Source: Reichenbachiella agariperforans
GTDB lineage: Bacteria > Bacteroidota > Bacteroidia > Cytophagales > Cyclobacteriaceae
Assembly (NCBI RefSeq): GCF_900142205.1
Contig: NZ_FRAA01000003.1
Span: forward strand, 248,001 to 312,000
Length of the DNA stretch: 64,000 bases
Direction: 5' to 3'
The translations under genes and the position numbers were made by a program. Positions 9,934-17,490 of this stretch are shown piece by piece (positions within the stretch are counted from its first letter, which is position 1; every line of letters starts with the position of its first letter). A model generated the notes under the pieces. The model had not been told where the DNA came from. It saw nothing but the letters and a program-made list of their open reading frames with translations, and did no database searches.

Positions 9934-10485
9934 ATGAAAATAGAAAAGAAAGATATCCCAATTTTAAAAGGTTTATTGTCAGAATTGATTAAGCCAATAA
10001 ATAGCAATGGAATTGATTTTGACAGCTTACCAAAGGATTTTAAGCAAAATTTCAATAATAATAATAATGATTTAGATACTGAATTCAGAAGATTTGCAAA
10101 TATTTTTGACAAAGCAGAGGCAGGAAAATTTGAACAGTCTCAAATTGGATGGGCTTTGATTTTAAGGACATCCAATTCTTATGGTTTTGATTTTGATGAT
10201 TATTTTAAAACCCAAAATAGAAAGGAAAGAAAGGCGGAATTGGATTTTCAAATTTCAAAAATAAAAGCCAAAACATTTATCCCAGTATTAATTTTAGGTT
10301 CTTTTGGTGGAATTTATAGTGGTATTAGCTTATTGAAAGATTTTGGAATTATCCCAAATAAAGAAATAGAAACCCAACAACAAGCTGATGAAATTCAAAA
10401 TCAAGAATCAACTTTAATTAAAGACAACGAAACTATTGATAATTTGCAGAATAAGATTCTAAAGAATTCTGATACAATTAAATAG
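9934..10485 (+). CDS. Orphan AT-rich membrane protein, unknown function
   Basis: A 183-residue product that I do not recognise. The N-terminal 105 residues are charged and helical with an Asn-rich stretch. One transmembrane segment lies at about 113-133 (FIPVLILGSFGGIYSGISLL), and the C-terminus is a coiled-coil-like Q/N/E-rich tail (about 140-183). Base composition is much more AT-rich than the neighbours, which points to recent acquisition. It is enclosed by inverted 9-bp cores and has no operon partner. Confidence 0.7.
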   Translation: MKIEKKDIPILKGLLSELIKPINSNGIDFDSLPKDFKQNFNNNNNDLDTEFRRFANIFDKAEAGKFEQSQIGWALILRTSNSYGFDFDDYFKTQNRKERKAELDFQISKIKAKTFIPVLILGSFGGIYSGISLLKDFGIIPNKEIETQQQADEIQNQESTLIKDNETIDNLQNKILKNSDTIK

Positions 10486-10509
10486 TTTTATAACTAGCTG
10501 ATAAAAAAC

Positions 10510-10518
10510 GGTTGCCAA
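10510..10518 (-). repeat. Cassette-like right core GGTTGCCAA
   Basis: The exact inverse of the core at 9918-9926, located just after the orphan gene. It overlaps the start of the 15-bp direct repeat at 10517, so two boundary signals meet here. Confidence 0.45.
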
Positions 10519-10531
10519 TCAAGTAGACGGC
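10517..10531. repeat. 15-bp direct repeat AATCAAGTAGACGGC, copy 1
   Basis: Identical to 11327-11341. The two copies bracket about 800 bp holding the intron-like remnant and the toxin-antitoxin pair. On the minus strand the motif ends in CTACTTGATT, similar to the 3' ends of several Bacteroidota group II introns. Confidence 0.7.
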
Positions 10532-10620
10532 TGACGATCAAATGACCGCCAGTGCGCCTCTCACACCACCCAGCGTACGGTTACCCTACAGGCCTGCTCG
10601 CAAGGGACCTCCGGTTCGTA
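10517..10620 (-). other. Group II intron 3'-end-like remnant (domains V-VI)
   Basis: On the minus strand this segment contains GGTAACCGTACG, GGTGGTGTGAGAGG (10557-10570), a weak hairpin CTGGCG...CGTCAG and a terminal GTCTACTTGATT. This is the order seen at the 3' ends of bacterial group II introns that end in ...CTACTCGATT. Pairing in the proposed domain V is imperfect and no reverse transcriptase gene is present, so this would be a dead fragment. The call is by motif memory only. Confidence 0.4.
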
Positions 10621-10792
10621 GGAGTTTTCATCTTTCTAAACGCAGTGCTTTCCAATACTTTCGATGCGCTGGAAGATTTTGCCACTTCGTCCAAAGTGTG
10701 AGCACATGCCTCATACATGGGCGATAGCGAAAATTAACATCTAATAAATCTACTTCAGACAAATTCAATCATACTTTTTCGTAAATTGTAGT

Positions 10793-11011
10793 ATGGATTT
10801 ACAAACATCTAAAATAGAATTAGCAAAACTTATTTTAAACTTAGAGAATCCCTCTATTCTTCAAAAGATTAAGGACTTAATACAAAGTCAGTATGAAGAT
10901 TTCGGAGAAGAATTAACAAAGTCTGAAACCGAAGAAATTGAAATTGCTTTAAATCTTCTAGATAAAGGAAGTAGAACCTCATTTGATGATTATTTGAAGA
11001 AAGTTTCGTGA
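10793..11011 (+). CDS. Antitoxin of a ParE/RelE-type module (putative)
   Basis: A 72-residue acidic protein directly before a RelE/ParE-like toxin. The last 4 nt overlap the toxin's GTG start (GTGA), the typical coupling of type II toxin-antitoxin operons. The second half (KSETEEIEIALNLLDKGSRTSFDDYLKK) resembles the C-terminal toxin-binding helix and tail of small addiction-module antitoxins. The N-terminal half is helical, without a clear DNA-binding motif. By family logic it neutralises the toxin and represses the operon; this is inferred from position and size. Confidence 0.75.
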   Translation: MDLQTSKIELAKLILNLENPSILQKIKDLIQSQYEDFGEELTKSETEEIEIALNLLDKGSRTSFDDYLKKVS

Positions 11012-11328
11012 GTAGTAAGCATACTATTTACTTATCTCCTGTTGCAGAATTAAAACTAGATAAACTCCTTGAATATCTAAATTCTGAGTGGGGACATCAA
11101 TCTAAATCAAATTTTCTTAAAGATTTAGATTCAGCAATCCGAAGAATTGAAAAATTCCCTGAATCCTCTCCTAAAACTAATTTAATGGGCGGGTTTTACA
11201 AATGTGTTATTTCCAAACAAACATCTTTTTATTACAGAATTAAAGGACTTGATATAGAAATAATTACTCTTAGTGATAATCGACAAAATCCAAAAGAACT
11301 ACTAAAGGAGATTAAAAAAAATCGCTAA
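11008..11328 (+). CDS. ParE/RelE family toxin
   Basis: A 106-residue protein starting at GTG 11008. It shows the RelE/ParE order: N-terminal strand (TIYLSPVAELKLDKLLEYL), helix pair with AIRRIEKFPESSPK, then the beta-sheet YKCVISKQTSFYYRIKGLDIEIITLSDNRQNP. The central ...YYRI and final DNRQNP are typical of the superfamily. Members inhibit growth by cleaving mRNA or poisoning gyrase; which applies here cannot be told. The length is normal and it appears intact with its antitoxin. Confidence 0.85.
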   Translation: MSSKHTIYLSPVAELKLDKLLEYLNSEWGHQSKSNFLKDLDSAIRRIEKFPESSPKTNLMGGFYKCVISKQTSFYYRIKGLDIEIITLSDNRQNPKELLKEIKKNR

Positions 11329-11341
11329 TCAAGTAGACGGC
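11327..11341. repeat. 15-bp direct repeat AATCAAGTAGACGGC, copy 2
   Basis: The second copy of the repeat at 10517-10531. It overlaps the toxin stop codon region and marks the right edge of the AT-rich patch. The match is exact over 15 bp and then diverges. Confidence 0.7.
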
Positions 11342-11405
11342 CGTGAACGATAAGCCCAAGGTACATTGACCGTTTTTCAATACTGGACTATACAAGATCC
11401 AAAGC

Positions 11406-11537
11406 TTGCCTTACCATGAGATCCAAGTAAGCTTTAGTTGGGGTGTATGTTGCCTTACCATGGGCTCCAAGTAAGCTTTAGTTGAGGTGTGTGTTGCCTT
11501 ACCTTATACTCCTAGTAAGCTTACCTTTTTGGGTATG
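11406..11537. repeat. 22-bp-period array B (six units, TTGCCTTACC / TAAGCTTTAG alternating)
   Basis: Six units start at 11406, 11428, 11450, 11472, 11494 and 11516, exactly 22 bp apart. Odd units begin TTGCCTTACC and even units begin TAAGCTTTAG (the last reads TAAGCTTACC). This gives an apparent 44-bp higher-order repeat in which unit pairs 1-2 and 3-4 are nearly identical. The tails vary but often end in AAG or ATG. Heads of both kinds recur in the array at 38069. Confidence 0.88.
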
Positions 11538-11846
11538 CTCCCATCACTGCAATATACAACCCAAACCAAGCGGCCATCGGGGTATAAAACCAGAAATCAG
11601 CGAGTCGAAAAACCAAGTAAACGGGTTGCCTGACGATGAGACAATCGAATAGTCGTCTCAAAAGAATTGAACTTTTCAGGACAATAAAAGATAGCATTTT
11701 GGAAAAAGTTCTCCCCACGTTCGATCGCATTTCCATTGTCTATCGGTAGGGAACCTCTAGCCATATTTTGGTTATTGGCCAACCGATCCTTTATCTTCAC
11801 CTAAACCCAAGGCTACCGCTGTAACAATGGAGTACAACCCTACCCT
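11538..11846. other. Intergenic stretch without a supported gene
   Basis: No frame here has family features or a convincing start. Two short minus-strand frames (within 11521-11800) lack recognisable motifs and run into the repeat array. The segment probably holds the 5' regulatory region of the SDR gene at 11847. Confidence 0.4.
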
Positions 11847-13280
11847 ATGAAAATACTACTAACAGGAGCTACAGGATACATTGGCAAACGACTGCTTCCC
11901 ATTCTCGTGGAAGCTGGCCATGAGGTCATTTGCTGTGTCAGAGACCCTAAAAGATTCAATCCCCCTGCGTCACTGCATGGCAATATCTCCATACTACAAC
12001 TAGACCTACTGGATGAGGCATCACTAGCACATATCCCCGAGGACATAGATGCCGCATATTATCTGGTACACTCCATGTCCGCGTCAGCCGATTATCAGTC
12101 CCTCGAAGAGACATCCGCCATCCATTTCAGACAGGCACTGAATAGAACCCGTGTCCAGCATGTCATCTATCTCAGCGGAATAGTCAACGAATCAGAGCTT
12201 TCGAAACACCTCAGTTCTCGAAAAAATGTAGAAATAGAACTGAGCAAAGGGGACTATAGTTTCACTGCATTACGAGCAGGGATCATCATTGGCTCGGGCA
12301 GTGCCTCCTTCGAAATCATACGTGACCTGGTAGAAAAACTACCTGTCATGATCACCCCCAAGTGGCTCAACACCAAGTGTCAACCCATAGGCATCTCGGA
12401 TGTCCTTGGTTTTCTCTCCAAGTCACTCTTCAACCCAAAAACCTATAACCAAAACTTTGATATCGGTGGGCCAGATGTATTGTCATACAAAAGCATGCTG
12501 CTGGAGTTTGGCCAAGCACGAAACCTTAAGCGTACCATCATCACTGTGCCCGTGATGACCCCAAAACTCTCCTCCTACTGGCTATACTTCGTCACCTCCA
12601 CCTCCTACAAACTGGCCATATCCCTCGTCAACAGTATGAAAATAGAAGTGATCTGCCGTGACCATCAGCTCGCTGACATCCTAGGGATCAAGCCTATCAG
12701 CTATCAAGAATCCTTGGCCAAAGCCTTTCACAAAATCGAAAGCAACGAAATCCTGTCCAGTTGGAAAGATGCCTATTCGAGTAGCGGACTTAGCTTTAAC
12801 ATATCGGACTTTATTCAAGTCCCTTCCTACGGATGTTTCAAAGATGTAAGAACCCGCACCATCAAAGACCGAACCGCATGCATTCACAAAATATGGAGTC
12901 TAGGTGGAGAGACAGGGTGGTACTATGGCGACTGGCTATGGAGCCTAAGGGGCTTTATCGACAAACTCTCCGGGGGTGTCGGACTAAGACGAGGACGAAC
13001 CAATCCCTCATCTATCAATGTCGGTGACACGATCGATTTTTGGCGCACCTTGTACGCCAACAAAACCGAAGGGCGGTTACTCTTATTTGCTGAGATGAAA
13101 CTACCCGGCGAAGCTTGGCTTGAGTTCAAGATAGTGGACGATCAACTCATACAGACCGCTACTTTTAGACCCTTAGGTGTACTAGGACGACTGTACTGGT
13201 ATGCAGTACTCCCCTTTCATGGATTCATCTTTAAAGGGATGATCACACAGCTCACTACACCTCCAGCTGTGCAGGGTTAG
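11847..13280 (+). CDS. Atypical SDR oxidoreductase with DUF2867 domain
   Basis: A 477-residue protein. The N-terminal Rossmann domain carries the atypical SDR glycine motif TGATGYIG (residues 7-14), acting with CCVRDPKRF to bind NAD(P), and has YLSG..N in place of a classical YxxxK. The C-terminal half (from about 300) fits DUF2867 (WYYGDWLWSLRGFIDKLSGG; GDTIDFWR; FRPLGVLGRLYWYAVLPFH). The fusion is common in Bacteroidota and related to the YbjT/NDUFA9-like group. It may be membrane-associated through the C-terminal helices. The substrate is unknown. Confidence 0.88.
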   Translation: MKILLTGATGYIGKRLLPILVEAGHEVICCVRDPKRFNPPASLHGNISILQLDLLDEASLAHIPEDIDAAYYLVHSMSASADYQSLEETSAIHFRQALNRTRVQHVIYLSGIVNESELSKHLSSRKNVEIELSKGDYSFTALRAGIIIGSGSASFEIIRDLVEKLPVMITPKWLNTKCQPIGISDVLGFLSKSLFNPKTYNQNFDIGGPDVLSYKSMLLEFGQARNLKRTIITVPVMTPKLSSYWLYFVTSTSYKLAISLVNSMKIEVICRDHQLADILGIKPISYQESLAKAFHKIESNEILSSWKDAYSSSGLSFNISDFIQVPSYGCFKDVRTRTIKDRTACIHKIWSLGGETGWYYGDWLWSLRGFIDKLSGGVGLRRGRTNPSSINVGDTIDFWRTLYANKTEGRLLLFAEMKLPGEAWLEFKIVDDQLIQTATFRPLGVLGRLYWYAVLPFHGFIFKGMITQLTTPPAVQG

Positions 13281-13405
13281 CTATTTTCGATACCACATAC
13301 ATACCTGAGAGCAACAAGAGACAGAACTAAACTAGATACCAAAAGCATGTCAGAAAGAAGTATTGTATGGTTTTAAGTCTCTCGGCGTTTCTCAGCAAGC
13401 GCTCA

Positions 13406-13927
13406 TCAGAATGTCAGCAACGCATCGACCTGCTCTTCGAGTAGACCATGATACAGCGTTGACAGTTTGTTTTCGGTCAGGTTCTTTTCGATATGGTATA
13501 GTTTGGGCTTTTGGGCGAGTACGTGCATGCCACAGTAGTTGAATATATCCGTAAGGTGACTCAGCGCTAGACCTGCCCCTTGTATCCCTGAAGACAAACC
13601 TACGAGAGCGGCTTTCTTACCTCGAAATGCATCAGGGTATTTCATCCCGTCGATGAAGGCTTTGAGTACACCAGGGAAAGAACCGTTGTACTCAGGTACG
13701 ACGAAGATCATTTTTTGTGACTGCATGATCAGCTCACGAAAAGGGTTGAAGAGCTTATTCTTTCCAGCGTTTTCGTAGAGTGCCGTCGTGACAAAGTCCG
13801 TTGGCAAATCTTCCAAATAAATCACTTCCGCTTCTTGCCCTTTGTCTCTCAGGATAGATTGATAGATATGTGCTATTTTCTTCGATACAGAGTTTCTTCT
13901 GTTAGTACCGCTAATAATCGTGATCAT
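13406..13927 (-). CDS. NADPH-dependent FMN reductase family protein
   Basis: Starting at ATG 13927 gives 173 residues that begin directly with the flavodoxin-like phosphate loop (IISGTNRRNSVSKKIA), as is standard for the family; the longer frame to 14041 adds an unrelated AT-rich extension. PEYNGSFPGVLKAFIDG (about 76-92) is the hallmark of FMN_red enzymes, and GLSSGIQGAG follows. It should reduce free flavin or quinone/azo-type acceptors with NADPH in the cytosol. Confidence 0.88.
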   Translation of the reverse strand: MITIISGTNRRNSVSKKIAHIYQSILRDKGQEAEVIYLEDLPTDFVTTALYENAGKNKLFNPFRELIMQSQKMIFVVPEYNGSFPGVLKAFIDGMKYPDAFRGKKAALVGLSSGIQGAGLALSHLTDIFNYCGMHVLAQKPKLYHIEKNLTENKLSTLYHGLLEEQVDALLTF

Positions 13928-14161
13928 GTAATACGCATAATAATTCAATGGCAAGTTAAAACCGAATTTACAATTCTTGCCTTTGGCCTTAGACAAAAGG
14001 CAAAAAAGCTGGTCAATGTACTTTGGCACCACCCATATCATACATATAAAGCATCAACACCCTCATTCATCGTCTCATTAGAGGCCTCTATCGAAACAAT
14101 TTCATTTTAGATCTAGATCACGGCAGATTTGAAACATCAAACAGCTAAAGTCCAATAAGAA

Positions 14162-14350
14162 ATGATTTACTTGTGGTACAATACCGAAGAAAAACGCCTA
14201 AAAATGGGACAACGGGTAGACCTAAAAAATGACTATCTACACTATGACGAATCGAGTATATCGGTAGTCAACCAGCTAAAGTCTACTGAGCAATTTACGG
14301 CTATGAAAATTATTAAACGATTTGAGGAGATGAATACCTGCCTAAATTAG
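14162..14350 (+). CDS. Small hypothetical protein (62 aa)
   Basis: An open frame of 62 residues rich in charged residues (MIYLWYNTEEKRLKMGQRVDLKNDY), without signal peptide or transmembrane helix. I do not recognise it. It lies on the same strand 101 bp before another small gene and could be a real Cytophagales-specific protein or a chance frame. Confidence 0.4.
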   Translation: MIYLWYNTEEKRLKMGQRVDLKNDYLHYDESSISVVNQLKSTEQFTAMKIIKRFEEMNTCLN

Positions 14351-14385
14351 CATCACACGAATACCTAATTGCCCCAACTACTTTC

Positions 14386-14393
14386 TAGATTTG
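14386..14393 (+). promoter_or_regulatory. Bacteroidota-type -7 element TAGATTTG
   Basis: TAGATTTG matches the Bacteroidota -7 consensus TAnnTTTG, 58 bp before the ATG at 14452. The TTG at 14369-14371 is closer than the usual 19-20 bp, so the -33 element is unclear. Confidence 0.4.
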
Positions 14394-14451
14394 CACAGAC
14401 ATTCGTAGACTGTCTACCTTATTGAAAGAAACGATTTGCATCCCATAAATT

Positions 14452-14712
14452 ATGTTTGATAGTTCTGATTACCCGAGACCACTAGACGAAATGCTTTTCA
14501 ATACTTGGTTAGAAGAGGGCCGTTTGAGCAAAATATCTTATCAATACCTCCTCATTGTCTGGGATGAGTTCGAGTCGAGCTATTCGCCAGTATATACCGA
14601 AGACCGAGACAGCATCTCTCAATACGAACCCTACGACAACTCGACAGGCAGAGAATCTCTCGTAGCAGTCTATGACTTATTCTCCGAATCAAGAATTTAC
14701 ATTGGTCAGTAA
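14452..14712 (+). CDS. Small hypothetical acidic protein (86 aa)
   Basis: An 86-residue acidic protein (DSSDYPRPLDEMLFNTWLEEGRL) with many Tyr and Asp/Glu residues and no export signal. No family is recognised. A promoter-like TAGATTTG upstream and codon use like the neighbouring core genes favour a genuine gene. It precedes the ammonium transporter by 245 bp. Confidence 0.55.
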   Translation: MFDSSDYPRPLDEMLFNTWLEEGRLSKISYQYLLIVWDEFESSYSPVYTEDRDSISQYEPYDNSTGRESLVAVYDLFSESRIYIGQ

Positions 14713-14957
14713 ACCCGACCGATGTATAGCCAATTTGAGTCATAGCCTGACTCATACATGAGTAGGGCATGCAACTAATACCTGACACTCCTCCATACTA
14801 AAACCGTTAGTTATTACCTTATTTTATGGTCATTAGACATATTGAAAACTATCTCTTCACATATTTTGCTATATAGTGCCCTGATTGCTTTTAAACACAC
14901 TACTTATTAGTAATATTCGCAATTAGTAGTAGGTAGAATCACTCATTAAAATCATTT

Positions 14958-16316
14958 ATGAAGAGAAAAATTATGACAACATTGTTGCTGATTTCGTATG
15001 CAACAATGTCTGAGGTATGGGCTATGCCCGATGCCTCCCCCCCAACAGTTAGTTTCAACATCGATCACATCTGGGTATTACTGTCCGCCGCGCTGGTATT
15101 TTTCATGCAAGCGGGCTTCAAGGCTTTTGAGGTCGGAATGGTCAGAGCCGAGCATGGCAATGCAGTTGCCATCAAAAACCTCATCGACTGGATCATCGGT
15201 AGTCTGATCTTCCTGTTTATCGGGTTTGGAATTATGTTTGGCAAATCTTCCTATGGGCTCATAGGTACTGATTTGTTTTTTGGGATCGGTGTACAGGACA
15301 ACCCTGAAGGGTCAGGCCTAGGCACCATCTTTTTCCTATTCCAGATCGCCTTTGCGACCACCGCCCTGACGATCGTATCAGGAGCCATGTCAGAGCGTAC
15401 GGGTTTTATCCCCTACATGACTGCCTCAGCGATCGTAGCTGTGGTCATCTATCCGGTCTTTGGACACTGGGTGTGGGGCAATCTGTTTTATGAAGACAAT
15501 CCCGCTTGGCTAGCCGACTTAGGCTTTATCGATTTTGCTGGATCGACCGTCGTGCATTCGATAGGTGCATGGGTAGGACTAGTGGGTATATGGATCATCG
15601 GTCCACGGCTCGGCAGGTTCGATAGCCACGGAAACCCTAAGGAGTTCAAGCCCGCCAACTACTCCTACAGTGTCCTAGGACTACTCATCCTATGGCTTGG
15701 ATGGTGGGGTTTCAACGGCGGTAGCCAGTTGGCGCTAGATGGAGCAGTAGGCGACATCATCCTCAATACCAACATCGCAGGAGCGGCGGCTGGTCTGGTT
15801 GCCTTCTTTCATTGCTATTGGTTTCAGAATAGAAAAGACCTGTACCCTAAGTTTCTCGGAGGAATCATAGGTGGGTTAGTTGCCATCACAGCTTGCTGTG
15901 CCAATGTCAACCACTTCGGCGCATTAGCAGTCGGTCTCACGGCTGGACTCGTCCACAACTATGGCTATGACCTCATCCTCTATAAGCTAAAACTGGACGA
16001 CCCAGTAGGTGCCATTCCAGTCCATGGATTCTGTGGCGTGTGGGGTACGCTGTGTGTGGCTTTGTTCGGGCAACTCGGTCCAGAAACTTCCAGACTAACA
16101 CAGCTGGGCATACAAGCACTAGGTGTATCAGTCGCTTTTGTTTTTACCATCACGGTTTCCTATGTCATGTTCACGCTACTCAAGAAAACCATAGGTCTGC
16201 GTGTCTCTCCTGATGAGGAAAAGTATGGTATCATCATCGGAGGTGAGGCCAATATGGGCGAAGAAGAGGAAGAGATGGAAATGAGCGAAGAAGAGTTGCT
16301 CCAATTGATGAAATAA
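14958..16316 (+). CDS. amt: Ammonium transporter (Amt family)
   Basis: A 452-residue inner-membrane channel with an N-terminal signal-like helix and about eleven transmembrane segments. Hallmarks are FFMQAGFKAFEVGMVRAEHGNA (Amt entry helix), STVVHSIGAWVGL (first pore His), LWLGWWGFNGGS and PVHGFCGVWGTL (second pore His). It conducts ammonium/ammonia into the cell. The C-terminus ends in a strongly acidic tail (EEEEEMEMSEEELLQLM). No PII gene is adjacent; instead a 64-codon gene follows after 24 bp. Confidence 0.95.
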   Translation: MKRKIMTTLLLISYATMSEVWAMPDASPPTVSFNIDHIWVLLSAALVFFMQAGFKAFEVGMVRAEHGNAVAIKNLIDWIIGSLIFLFIGFGIMFGKSSYGLIGTDLFFGIGVQDNPEGSGLGTIFFLFQIAFATTALTIVSGAMSERTGFIPYMTASAIVAVVIYPVFGHWVWGNLFYEDNPAWLADLGFIDFAGSTVVHSIGAWVGLVGIWIIGPRLGRFDSHGNPKEFKPANYSYSVLGLLILWLGWWGFNGGSQLALDGAVGDIILNTNIAGAAAGLVAFFHCYWFQNRKDLYPKFLGGIIGGLVAITACCANVNHFGALAVGLTAGLVHNYGYDLILYKLKLDDPVGAIPVHGFCGVWGTLCVALFGQLGPETSRLTQLGIQALGVSVAFVFTITVSYVMFTLLKKTIGLRVSPDEEKYGIIIGGEANMGEEEEEMEMSEEELLQLMK

Positions 16317-16340
16317 GTAGAACCGAGAAAAAATCACGAT

Positions 16341-16535
16341 ATGACCGTACACCAAATATCAATCAAAATAAAATCAGGATACGACCTGATCAGTGTAGAA
16401 AAATACCGCGAAATCCGTCCCATAGAACGGGTACAATTGGTCTCACAAAAGAAGATCAAATTTCTGGATGTAGAAGGTAACATGATCCCGACGCTCGCAG
16501 CGATCAAGGACATTAACAAAAACCTCCATCGCTAA
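16341..16535 (+). CDS. Small protein downstream of amt (64 aa)
   Basis: A 64-residue basic protein (VHQISIKIKSGYDLISVEKYREIRPIERVQLVSQKKIKFLDVEGNMIP) that begins 24 bp after amt and ends just before a strong terminator, so it should share the amt transcript. It has no PII signature, no membrane helix and no family known to me. Its position is the one usually held by glnK. Confidence 0.65.
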   Translation: MTVHQISIKIKSGYDLISVEKYREIRPIERVQLVSQKKIKFLDVEGNMIPTLAAIKDINKNLHR

Positions 16536-16565
16536 GATGGACTCACTACTCTAATGAAAAAACAC

Positions 16566-16600
16566 AGTGCAAGGCTACTCCAAGCCTTGCACTATTTGTT
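16566..16600 (+). terminator. Rho-independent terminator after amt and the small ORF
   Basis: The arms AGTGCAAGGCT (16566-16576) and AGCCTTGCACT (16583-16593) enclose a 6-nt loop and are followed by ATTTGTTTT. The hairpin lies 31 bp after the small gene's stop and closes the amt transcript. The following 260 bp to the next gene show nothing else I can support. Confidence 0.85.
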
Positions 16601-16861
16601 TTGATCCATATCTAACATACCCTCCAAAAGGATTTATCTATCCCTATCGAACAACGTTAACAGCGTTTGTTTTTTTCGGAACTGAACGTCAGTTGTAGCT
16701 TAACCCAATGGGTTAAACGCTTACGCTTAGTAAAATGCTATTTAGCACATTGATTACTACCTTTAAACTACCTTCTTTTTAACGTTTAACTCCTGAATTA
16801 TACAATTCAGGATAAATTAGCATCATAGACACTATTCAGATCGCACTGATAATACCCCAAC

Positions 16862-17443
16862 ATGAAAGAGAAAACAATCGAGGAGTTTTGCCCCTCCAAT
16901 CAACAAGAATGGCGACAATGGCTCCAAACCAACCATGTGGACAAAGACGCAGTATGGCTCATCTTCTATAAGAAAAAAGCGCAAATCCCTACCATTACTT
17001 GGAGCCAATCAGTAGATGAGGCACTATGCTTTGGCTGGATAGATAGCGTAAAAAAAACCATCGACGAGACAAAATACATACAGTACTTTAGCAAACGAAA
17101 AGCCAACAGTATATGGTCAAAGATCAACAAGGACAAAGTAGAACTCTTGATCAAGGAAGGTCTAATGACAGATGCAGGGCTTCAGTGTATCGAGATAGCC
17201 AAACAAAATGGGTCATGGACGATCCTAGATGAAGTAGAAAATCTTGCCATACCCAAAGACTTAGACCAAGAACTAAAAAAGACAACTGGCGCCATGGACT
17301 ACTTTCTAAGTCTAAGTAAATCGGCGAGAAAAAGTCTACTGCAATGGGTCATCTTAGCCAAAAGACCTGAGACTCGACAAAAAAGAATCACAGATATCGT
17401 AGAAAGTGCAGGGCAAAAGCGCAAACCTAAAGCATTTAGCTAA
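16862..17443 (+). CDS. YdeI/OmpD-associated family protein
   Basis: A 193-residue protein with the YdeI family pattern: WRQWLQTNHVDKDAVWLIFYKK, then LCFGWIDSVKKTID (about 53-66), YFSKRKANSIWSKINKDKV and a C-terminal ARKSLLQWVILAKRPETRQKRI. Family members contain a DUF1801-like fold and have been called bacteriocin-protection proteins; the biochemical role is not settled. It is cytosolic, single and convergent with tamL. Confidence 0.88.
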   Translation: MKEKTIEEFCPSNQQEWRQWLQTNHVDKDAVWLIFYKKKAQIPTITWSQSVDEALCFGWIDSVKKTIDETKYIQYFSKRKANSIWSKINKDKVELLIKEGLMTDAGLQCIEIAKQNGSWTILDEVENLAIPKDLDQELKKTTGAMDYFLSLSKSARKSLLQWVILAKRPETRQKRITDIVESAGQKRKPKAFS

Positions 17444-17490
17444 CCCACAAGATTCAACCCCAGCATACCAATATCCTCTCATGAGAACAA

